Origin: Treponema sp.
Lineage (GTDB): Bacteria; Spirochaetota; Spirochaetia; Treponematales; Breznakiellaceae
DNA: 12,220 nt
NCBI GenBank assembly: GCA_031275035.1
Contig: JAISPH010000066.1
Location: 1-12,220 of the forward strand
Direction: 5' to 3'
Of the stretch, positions 7,280 to 12,220 are shown one piece after another. How positions within the stretch are numbered: the stretch's first letter is position 1; every line of letters starts with the position of its first letter. The notes beneath the pieces are model-generated. The model saw only the letters and a list, made by a program, of their open reading frames with translations. It ran no database searches and was not told where the DNA came from. The position numbers were made by a program, and so were the translations under genes.

Positions 7280-7317
7280 AATAATTCTCCTCTCTCAGAA
7301 ACACCGCCGGTCCCCGC

Positions 7318-8505
7318 TCAGGCATGGGACTGCACGGTAGACATTGCCCGCAGCCGGGCGACAATGGGGGGCAGGGTTTTGAGTACATAATCGATGTCCC
7401 CTTCACTTATCCCCCAGCCAAAGCTGAACCGGATTGAACCGTGGGCCAGCTCGGGCCAAACCCCAATAGCCATAAGTACGTGGGAAGGATCGAGGCTTCC
7501 CGATGCGCAGGCGGATCCGGTGGAAACTTCAATTCCCGCCAGGTCCAGGGCGAGGAGCATGGCCTCGCCCTCGGCGCCGGGGAAGGAAGCGTTCAGCGTA
7601 TTGGGAAGCACGTCCTCCTGGTGGCCGTTTATTTTGACATGCGGCACCCGTTCCAGCAGCCCCTCCCGAAGCTTTTTGCGGAGGGCCCCTATTTCGCTGC
7701 CGTAGCGGGGAAGATCCTCCAGGGCAAGCTCCGCAGCCTTTCCCAGACCCAGGATGCCGGTATTGTTATAGGTCCCCGCCCTGAGGCCGTCCTCCTGGTG
7801 GCCCCCGTTGATCAGCGGGAAGAGGGGGGCCCCCTTCCGTATGTAGAGGGCGCCGATACCCTTGGGGCCGTAGATCTTATGGGCGGACATGGTCAGGTAA
7901 TCCACCCCCAGGGCCTCCACGTCTACGGGGATCTTTCCCACCGCCTGGACCGCATCGCTGTGCATCCAGGCCCCCGCGGCCTTGGCCAGCCGGGCGATTT
8001 CCGCAATATCCTGGATGGTCCCAATTTCATTGTTGGCCATCATCACCGACACCATGAGGGTCTTCCCGCTCAGGGCGGCCTTAAAGACATCCATGCGGAT
8101 CTTGCCTTCCTCGTCCACCGGCAGAAAATGGATCTTGTATCCCAGGGTTTTAAGATATGCCGCGGAGTTAAGCACGCAGGGATGTTCTATGGCGGTGGTG
8201 ATAATCTCGGTCCGTCCCTGGGGAAGCACCCTGCCGTCGGGCCCCGCCCCCAGACGCCGCATGGTCTGGAAAACCGTATTGTTCGATTCCGAACCGCCGG
8301 AGGTAAAGAGAATACCGGACGGGGGGGCTCCCAAAAGGGCTCCCACCGCCCGTCTTGCCGCCTCGATCCGGCCCCGGGCTTCCCGTCCGTCGGCGTGCAT
8401 ACTGGAGGCGTTGCCGAAAACCTCCAGATCCTCAATCATGGCGGCCTTTACTTCCTCCCGCAGGGGAGTGGTGGCGTTATAATCTAAATATATTCGGCCA
8501 GACAT
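7318..8505 (-). CDS. nifS: Cysteine desulfurase, NifS/IscS type
   Basis: A 395-residue PLP enzyme that takes sulfur from L-cysteine and passes it as persulfide to the scaffold NifU encoded downstream. It begins SGRIYLDYNATTPL, the family's N-terminal signature. EHP (His108) stacks on PLP, HSDAVQAVGK (182-191) holds the Asp that contacts the pyridine nitrogen, and SAHKIYGPKG carries Lys210, the Schiff-base lysine. STGSACASGS (328-337) carries the catalytic Cys333. The reading frame extends to 8670, but those 55 extra residues are unlike the family and consist of hairpin repeat sequence. ATG at 8505 has GGGAG with a 6-nt spacer and is the real start. The long hairpin-rich leader is described separately. 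Confidence 0.96.
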   Translation of the reverse strand: MSGRIYLDYNATTPLREEVKAAMIEDLEVFGNASSMHADGREARGRIEAARRAVGALLGAPPSGILFTSGGSESNNTVFQTMRRLGAGPDGRVLPQGRTEIITTAIEHPCVLNSAAYLKTLGYKIHFLPVDEEGKIRMDVFKAALSGKTLMVSVMMANNEIGTIQDIAEIARLAKAAGAWMHSDAVQAVGKIPVDVEALGVDYLTMSAHKIYGPKGIGALYIRKGAPLFPLINGGHQEDGLRAGTYNNTGILGLGKAAELALEDLPRYGSEIGALRKKLREGLLERVPHVKINGHQEDVLPNTLNASFPGAEGEAMLLALDLAGIEVSTGSACASGSLDPSHVLMAIGVWPELAHGSIRFSFGWGISEGDIDYVLKTLPPIVARLRAMSTVQSHA

Positions 8506-8522
8506 ACTATGCTCCCGGATCA

Positions 8523-8553
8523 ATGACTCTCCCCGCCTTGAAAGGCAGGGTAT
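8523..8553. repeat. ATGACT-hairpin repeat, copy A (nifS leader)
   Basis: Plus strand: ATGACTCT, then a hairpin CCCCGCCTT-GA-AAGGCAGGG (9 positions with one C-A mismatch), then TAT. It ends close to the nifS ribosome-binding site. It shares the flanks ATGACTCT and TAT with copies B and C. Confidence 0.7.
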
Positions 8554-8567
8554 GGGCCCGCTTGCGA

Positions 8568-8608
8568 ATGACTTTCCCCGCCACAGAGCCCGCAAGCAGC
8601 GGGGTATC
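8568..8608. repeat. ATGACT-hairpin repeat, copy B (nifS leader)
   Basis: ATGACTTT, then CCCCGC (8576-8581) pairing with GCGGGG (8599-8604), then TATC. The loop is longer than in copies A and C and contains CGCAAGC (8591-8597), which could alternatively pair with GCTTGCG (8560-8566) just outside the repeat. Confidence 0.7.
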
Positions 8609-8680
8609 TTCGTTCCGAGAGGAATGTGATTATATGTGGGGCTACATACCACATTTCGTAGACGTTGCACTGATTAACCG

Positions 8681-8713
8681 CCCAAGGCTCCCCCGCGCAA
8701 GCGGGCTCTTGGG
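8681..8713. repeat. GC-rich palindrome in the nifS leader, possibly a diverged relative
   Basis: CCCAAG (8681-8686) pairs with CTTGGG (8708-8713), and an inner CCCGC-GCAA-GCGGG (8692-8705) forms the tip. It is followed by TATG, as copy A is, but lacks the ATGACT flank. Membership in the same family is uncertain. A further small hairpin, ATGTGG...CCACAT, lies at 8634-8654. Confidence 0.5.
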
Positions 8714-8765
8714 TATGTACCCCACGGACGGAATCAATTCTTACATTTCTTATCATATTAATATA

Positions 8766-8794
8766 AATTTAATATAATACGCAAACATAGTCAA
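8766..8794 (-). promoter_or_regulatory. Candidate sigma70-like promoter for nifS-nifU
   Basis: On the minus strand TTGACT (-35, 8789-8794, five of six to consensus) and TAAATT (-10, 8766-8771, four of six) have a 17-nt spacer in a markedly AT-rich stretch (8738-8780) within otherwise GC-rich DNA. It implies a leader of about 250 nt. Other AT-rich -10 choices exist nearby. Confidence 0.4.
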
Positions 8795-8909
8795 ACCGCC
8801 AATGATGGCAGGCCGGTTCCCGCGCTTGCCGGACGGGGAACAGCGTCTGTGTTTGCAGGGTGAGCGGGAATGATCCGGAAGTTACCCATTCTGGAACGGA
8901 GGAACGGAT
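8781..8909. other. Structured non-coding stretch upstream of nifS
   Basis: Nested inverted repeats: GCAAACA (8781-8787) with TGTTTGC (8850-8856), enclosing GTTCCC (8816-8821) with GGGAAC (8836-8841). A separate pair, GATCCG (8872-8877) with CGGATC (8904-8909), follows. No known RNA family was recognised. It could be a regulatory cruciform overlapping the nifS promoter, an RNA gene, or chance pairing in GC-rich DNA. Confidence 0.35.
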
Positions 8910-9245
8910 CCCTGGGCCCCTGGACTATCCCGGCTATGCGGTTCGCAGGCGGCGGCATGGGGTTGCCTCCGGCGCGCTGCGGATTATCAGAAACTTCGAG
9001 AAGGGAAGGAAGATGAGCCCCGGGGAGCTTGCCCGCTTTCTCCGGGACCGGGCATTAAACCACAGCGCCGGCCCGGACAGGGAGTATTTCTCCCTCCCCG
9101 GCAATGTTAAGGCGCAGGGCAAGGAGGACAACGAATTCCCGGAGGCCCCGGCCGGTATGCAGGGCCGCCGCCGGTACGGGCCCCGCTTCCCGCGGGCCCT
9201 CCGCTTTACCCTCCCGCGCGCCGCCGGAATCCGCGGATCCGGCCG
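8910..9245. other. Gene-free or unassigned stretch downstream of the P83/100 gene
   Basis: No recognisable gene. A plus-strand open frame starting at GTG 8860 crosses this stretch and runs on antisense into the P83/100 gene to 9438. Its middle part (KMSPGELARFLRDRALN) looks protein-like but matches no family I know, and there is no convincing ribosome-binding site, so it may be a relic or chance. A GC-rich hairpin at 9224-9242 (CCGGAATCC against GGATCCGG, one bulge) lies just after the P83/100 stop and could end its transcript, although it has no T-run. Confidence 0.4.
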
Positions 9246-10832
9246 CTACCTTAGTTCCGCCAGGGTCTTGGCGTCCAAAACCGCCGCCATGCCGTCGCTG
9301 TACTGGGTCAACAGCCGGTTTTCCTGGAAGATAACCGACGCATGGGGATGGACGGCTATGGCGGATTTGGCCTGGACCGCAAGATCCGTATTGAACCGGG
9401 CCAGATTGAGGACCCCCCTGGAAACGGTAACGGCATAGAGATCGCCCCCGTTAACCCAGAGAAGGCTGCCGGGATGGATATCGTCGTCCCCCTGCCGGAC
9501 CATTTCCAGGGTCTGGGCGCTTATTTCCACCAGCCTGATGGCGCCGTTACCCCGGTTCTCCCCGGCCACCGCCAGCAGTTTACCCTGAATAAACGTAACG
9601 GTCCTGGCGTTTACCGTATTCAAAGAGGAGGACCGCAGTTCGCTGCCTATGCCGGGATTTATCTGCACAATCCGGCCCAGGGACGAATCGGCATTGGCGA
9701 TCCGCACCCCCAGGACGCCGGCGGCTGTCTGCGGCTGGGCCGCGGCCTGATCGATAAGCTCCTGCTGATCCCGGGCTATATCCTCCCGTTCCTGCCGGGC
9801 TTCGGCGGTTTTCTGCTCCGCCCGGGCTTCCAGGGCGGCGGCTTCGGCCCGCTGCTGGTCCAGGGCCTCCTCCCGCCGGTCCAGCTCCGCATCCTGTCCG
9901 GCGGCCTCCGCCTCCCCGGCGGCGGTCCGCCCCTGTTCCTGCCCGGTCCGCCCTTCCCCTTCACGCTGCCGGGCCGCCTCTTCCCGCTCCCCGGCAGCGG
10001 CGGCCCGCTCTTCGGCGATCCGCCGTTCCTCTTCGGCAATGGCCTCCCGCTGGAGGGCCGCTTCCTGGGCGGCCTGTTCCGCCTCCCGCTCTTTCAGATC
10101 AACCATATCCTTGCGCTGTTCAATGCCCCGGTCGTCCTCCCGGCGCAGCTCCTCCACCACCTCCCGGGAACCGATGGAACCGGTGTCTATGGCGCTCAGG
10201 GAGCCGCTCCTCCCCGTACCCAGGGGAATCACCATGAGGGTCCGGCCCGGCCATTCGTCAAAACGGATGGAAAGCCCCGCCTTTTCGGGGTTCAGCTCCG
10301 CCAGCGCCGGCCGCTTGTACCGGGAATCAAAGTAGTCCCAGCTTCCCCGGAATACCGCATTGTAAATGGTAATGTACTGGGCCAGCAGGGCCGCATCCTC
10401 CGCGGAATAGCCGTAGCTTTCCTGGAGGTAGCCCTGGATGATGGTTCTGAGGTTGCGGATATGATCGACCCCTACATCGACCCCAAGGCCGAAGATATCC
10501 GCGTCAAGCCGGTCCCCGTCCGGGCCGGATACGGAGTGGATGACAAAGTACCGGTTCAGGGGGCCGGTCCGGGAACTGCCGTTCCTGACGGCTGCGCCCA
10601 GGCCGGCGCCGATGGCCCTGATCTGCTCCCTGGTTTCTATCCTGGCGTAGGGGCCCGCGTAGTTGATAAAGACCACCGGCGCCTGGTTTTTTTCCAGTTC
10701 ATTGCTGTCCACCGCCTCCTGGGCCCCCGCCGTACCCAGGGGGCCGCAGAGGAACATACCCAAAAGCATCATCCTGAACAATACGGTTCGTCTTTCCGGC
10801 CCGGTCCTGCGCAGTATGTTGGCGTTTTTCAT
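9246..10832 (-). CDS. P83/100 antigen family protein (spirochaete exported coiled-coil protein)
   Basis: A protein of about 528 residues. An N-terminal signal peptide (basic NANILRRTGPERR, hydrophobic FRMMLLGMFLCGPLGTAGA) is probably cut after AGA near residue 37, so the mature protein starts QEAVDSNELEK. Residues about 50-220 form the conserved P83/100 domain, including VVFINYAGPYARIETREQIRAIG and SWDYFDSRYKR. Residues about 225-365 are a strongly charged Ala/Glu/Arg/Gln coiled coil. Residues about 372-528 look like repeated beta strands, possibly propeller-like. The family is known from Borrelia (p83/100) and Treponema; it is periplasmic or surface-associated and its function is not settled. 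Two Met codons are adjacent: ATG at 10832 sits 7 nt from AAAGGAG and is preferred over ATG at 10835 (4 nt). No partner gene lies on the same strand nearby. Confidence 0.9.
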   Translation of the reverse strand: MKNANILRRTGPERRTVLFRMMLLGMFLCGPLGTAGAQEAVDSNELEKNQAPVVFINYAGPYARIETREQIRAIGAGLGAAVRNGSSRTGPLNRYFVIHSVSGPDGDRLDADIFGLGVDVGVDHIRNLRTIIQGYLQESYGYSAEDAALLAQYITIYNAVFRGSWDYFDSRYKRPALAELNPEKAGLSIRFDEWPGRTLMVIPLGTGRSGSLSAIDTGSIGSREVVEELRREDDRGIEQRKDMVDLKEREAEQAAQEAALQREAIAEEERRIAEERAAAAGEREEAARQREGEGRTGQEQGRTAAGEAEAAGQDAELDRREEALDQQRAEAAALEARAEQKTAEARQEREDIARDQQELIDQAAAQPQTAAGVLGVRIANADSSLGRIVQINPGIGSELRSSSLNTVNARTVTFIQGKLLAVAGENRGNGAIRLVEISAQTLEMVRQGDDDIHPGSLLWVNGGDLYAVTVSRGVLNLARFNTDLAVQAKSAIAVHPHASVIFQENRLLTQYSDGMAAVLDAKTLAELR

Positions 10833-11456
10833 CATCCCGCTCCTTTTCTTCTATAGTAAACGAATACCGGGGAATTGAAAAGCCGCCGCCCCGTTTTCCC
10901 GCCAAAAGAGGCCCCGCCGGGGGAAATTTCCGCCCCGCCCGTGGACCCGGCCGCCCCGCACACTGCCGCCGTTGCCCTAGGGGGGGAAATTTCCGGCCTG
11001 AAAATTCAAATTTTTGACCTGGAAATTTGAATTTTTGACCTGAAAATTTCACCTTTCAACCTGAAAATTCAAATTTTTGGCCTGGAAATTTCAACCTTCG
11101 GCTTGAACGTTTGAAGGCCCGCCCCGGACGGGGACCCGGCAGCCCCGCCGGGGAGCGCCGCCGCCCCGCACGTAGACCCGGCCAGCCTAGCAGGCCGCAT
11201 GTCCGGCGGGAGAAAGGCGCGGCGCCGTTTGGCGGGGGGGACGGCGGGAAGACGGTCTGTACCGCCGCCCGGATTGAGAGCGGCGGCAAGGGGCCGGGGG
11301 GTACGCCGGCAGGCGCGGCGATTCCGTGAGGGCGGGGAACCGCGGGCCGCACAGCCGGGATGTACCGTTTCATTGCCGGGCCTGTTCCCGGAAAGCCGGC
11401 GTTTGTGAATAAGGTTTCAATGATCTCCTTTTGTTTAACTTCATTCTTCCAGTTAT
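10833..11456. other. GC-rich low-complexity gap between the P83/100 gene and the recombination module
   Basis: It contains no confident gene apart from a weak ORF (11056-11460) and the 21-bp tandem array listed separately. The motif GGGGAAATTTCCG occurs at 10920-10932 and again at 10983-10995, half a unit of the array. Two stretches share CCCCGCAC...GACCCGGCC-like text (10930-10965 and 11130-11190), so the area seems to have grown by duplication. No clear promoter for the P83/100 gene was found. Confidence 0.5.
10997..11122. repeat. 21-bp tandem repeat array, about six units
   Basis: Units start with CCTG at 10997, 11018, 11039, 11060 and 11081, an exact 21-bp period, plus a degenerate sixth at 11102. 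The consensus is CCTGRAAATTYnAATTTTTGR, which is AT-rich inside a very GC-rich surround. Because the period is seven codons, the minus strand encodes a heptapeptide-type repeat (KFEFSGQ / KFKFPGQ). A stop codon in the third unit splits it between two frames. It is not CRISPR, as there are no spacers. Confidence 0.85.
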
Positions 11457-11460
11457 TCAT
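11056..11460 (-). CDS. Hypothetical protein with repeat-encoded C-terminus, doubtful
   Basis: A 134-codon frame. Its ATG overlaps the stop of the preceding HTH reading frame as ATGA, a sign of translational coupling. The first 40 residues (MNNWKNEVKQKEIIETLFTN...) have ordinary composition and look coding. The rest is Pro/Arg/Gly/Ala low-complexity sequence that follows local GC content, and the last 15 residues come from the 21-bp array (LKFPGQKFEFSG). No domain was recognised. The best guess is a short accessory-element gene whose 3' end has been replaced by repeat sequence. Confidence 0.3.
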   Translation of the reverse strand: MNNWKNEVKQKEIIETLFTNAGFPGTGPAMKRYIPAVRPAVPRPHGIAAPAGVPPGPLPPLSIRAAVQTVFPPSPPPNGAAPFSRRTCGLLGWPGLRAGRRRSPAGLPGPRPGRAFKRSSRRLKFPGQKFEFSG

Positions 11461-11644
11461 ACGCCTGCCTTTTCATCAGTGTTCTCTTTTACCCATTTTT
11501 CAGGATATCCCTTCGGTAAAGAACCCGCCTCCGAATTCGGGCCTTCGGTATGTTCAGGCCCTCCAGAGTGTTAAGCCCGATCCCAAGGAACCTGGCCGCC
11601 TCGCTCCTGTTCAACAAAAACGGCTCAATAGAATTCAGCAGAAT
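11457..11644 (-). pseudogene. Excisionase-like helix-turn-helix protein, frameshifted fragment
   Basis: The minus strand reads ILLNSIEPFLLNRSEAARFLGIGLNTLEGLNIPKARIRRRVLYRRDILKN, the pattern of the small MerR/excisionase-type HTH domain (HTH_17) used by phage and integrative-element excisionases and by plasmid regulators. The frame stops at 11489-11491. With one extra A in the AAAAA run at 11496-11500 it would continue as KWVKENTDEKAGV and end at TGA 11457-11459, overlapping the next ATG. No ATG start occurs in this frame; a TTG or CTG start, or a further lesion upstream, is needed. It lies just downstream of the tyrosine recombinase on the same strand, the usual int-xis pairing. Confidence 0.55.
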
Positions 11645-11768
11645 TTTGCTTCTTATTTTCAGACGCCTTCGCCTCCGGGAATGGAAATGAATAATGAGAA
11701 CACTTTTAATGTTAACATTATTATTTAATTCCCATCTCCTGGATTTGAAAGAAGATTTTAGGATAATT

Positions 11769-12220
11769 TTAAGATAATTTTTTTAATTGACTCTGCGGGA
11801 TCAACGCCCCGAATACCTCCTGCTGGGCCTGCCGTATCTTTTCCCGATCCCCCGCAAGTTCATGTTCCGAATAATACTTAAGCATCTCTAACGTCTTATG
11901 CCCTGTCTGAGATTGGAGAAGTTTCAACTCCAACCGATCCCGCATATAGGATGTGTAGAAATGCCTCCACCCATGAAATACATAAACCTTCGCCGCATCA
12001 CGGTTCATGCCTAACTTAACGAGAGCATCCCGTAAACCGTTTACAAATACGATCTTTTGCATCGGGCCTGAGGATAACCCCTTAGACCAGAATACAAAAC
12101 TATGACTCTCCCCGCCGCAGAGCAGCGGGGTATCGTCGATCCGCAAGGTATGGATATTATGCGTGTCCATACCCCCAACAAACAAATCGTTACCGGGTCC
12201 AAATCGCCCCAGAGGGGCGG
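11769..12220 (-). CDS. Tyrosine recombinase/integrase, C-terminal part (gene runs off the window)
   Basis: The frame is open to the right edge, so the N-terminal part and true start lie outside. The catalytic domain shows HGWRH (His and second Arg, codons at 11961-11975), then LLQSQTGHKTLEMLKYYSEH with the GH motif and nucleophilic Tyr (codons near 11871-11876). The first catalytic Arg would lie beyond the edge. The family joins and cuts DNA at specific att sites to move phages and integrative elements. Between HTLRID and FVFWSKG, where the family has a tight turn, sit about 12 residues (DTPLLCGGESHS) encoded by the hairpin repeat at 12102-12134, an in-frame insertion. The enzyme may still fold, because the insertion is in a loop. 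AT content is higher here than in neighbouring genes, in keeping with transfer. Confidence 0.85.
   Translation of the reverse strand, partial: APLGRFGPGNDLFVGGMDTHNIHTLRIDDTPLLCGGESHSFVFWSKGLSSGPMQKIVFVNGLRDALVKLGMNRDAAKVYVFHGWRHFYTSYMRDRLELKLLQSQTGHKTLEMLKYYSEHELAGDREKIRQAQQEVFGALIPQSQLKKLS
12102..12134. repeat. ATGACT-hairpin repeat, copy C (inside tyrosine recombinase)
   Basis: ATGACTCT, then CCCCGCCGC-AGA-GCAGCGGGG (8 pairs and one mismatch, 12110-12130), then TATC. It has the same flanks as copies A and B near nifS. On the minus strand it reads through without a stop as DTPLLCGGESH. Confidence 0.75.

Larger units (their letters stand above)
8520..8756 (-). other. 78-codon open frame running through the nifS leader hairpins
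   Basis: From ATG at 8756 an open frame runs through all leader palindromes and stops at TGA 14 bp before the nifS start. The product would be Cys-, Gly- and Pro-rich, with the peptide GGESH encoded once by each of two repeat copies. There is no Shine-Dalgarno sequence before the ATG and no recognised domain, so translation is doubtful. It may simply reflect repeats whose stems lack stop codons. If translated, its stop is close enough to couple with nifS. Confidence 0.2.

Noticed and set aside
7441..8487. 348-codon plus-strand open frame
   Set aside because: It is antisense to nifS, whose catalytic motifs are all intact. The translation is low-complexity and matches nothing.
8506..8670. 55-residue N-terminal extension of NifS
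   Set aside because: The open frame continues upstream only because the hairpin repeats lack stops. The family N-terminus and a good SD place the start at 8505.
9342..10856. 504-codon plus-strand open frame
   Set aside because: It is the antisense of the P83/100 gene. Its Pro/Gly/Leu-rich translation is produced by the GC-biased third positions and Ala/Glu/Arg coiled coil opposite, and the minus-strand frame has a signal peptide, an SD and a recognised family.
10997..11122. CRISPR array
   Set aside because: The 21-bp units are directly adjacent with no spacers, and no cas gene is present.

Overview
The window most likely comes from a spirochaete of the genus Treponema or a close relative, probably one of the GC-richer, IS-laden gut lineages. 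The best markers are a P83/100 antigen-family gene and a PUR-domain DNA/RNA-binding protein of the Borrelia BpuR / DUF3276 type. A water-forming-type NADH oxidase and a NifS/NifU pair also fit an anaerobe that meets some oxygen. The assignment rests on recognising protein families by eye; no database search was run.

Layout. Positions 1-1106 hold a minus-strand DDE (rve-type) transposase pseudogene that runs off the left edge. It is broken by one single-base frameshift and by five tiny perfect palindromes that begin CGGA and end TCCG. Positions 1107-1416 are the leader of mgtE: a 52-nt imperfect hairpin with a sixth CGGA palindrome at its tip, an 18-codon ORF with a very strong Shine-Dalgarno sequence, and a possible helix over the mgtE ribosome-binding site. 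mgtE (1417-2757, plus) converges on a minus-strand pair: a long phosphohexomutase (3336-5240) followed by the PUR-domain protein (2780-3304). A good sigma70-like promoter precedes that pair. The NADH oxidase (5348-6682, plus) is divergent from the mutase and convergent with nifU. nifS (7318-8505) and nifU (6686-7279) form a minus-strand operon with a leader of about 250 nt packed with hairpins. Then come about 450 bp with no confident gene, the P83/100 gene (9246-10832, minus), a GC-rich gap with a 21-bp tandem repeat, and a decayed recombination module (excisionase-like HTH fragment and the C-terminal half of a tyrosine recombinase) running off the right edge.

How the genes relate. NifS supplies sulfur from cysteine and NifU is the scaffold and ferredoxin-like partner, so together they build Fe-S clusters. 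The neighbouring Nox would reduce O2 to water and could protect those clusters. MgtE imports Mg2+, the mutase feeds sugar-phosphate metabolism, and the PUR protein is probably a nucleic-acid-binding regulator. The two ends of the window are mobile-element debris.

The most unusual content is two families of very short mobile-looking palindromes. Family 1 (CGGA...TCCG, 14-17 bp) has landed repeatedly in the transposase. Family 2 (ATGACT-hairpin-TATC, about 31-41 bp) occurs twice in the nifS leader and once in frame inside the tyrosine recombinase coding sequence, where it encodes a short peptide much like the protein-coding palindromic elements known from Rickettsia.
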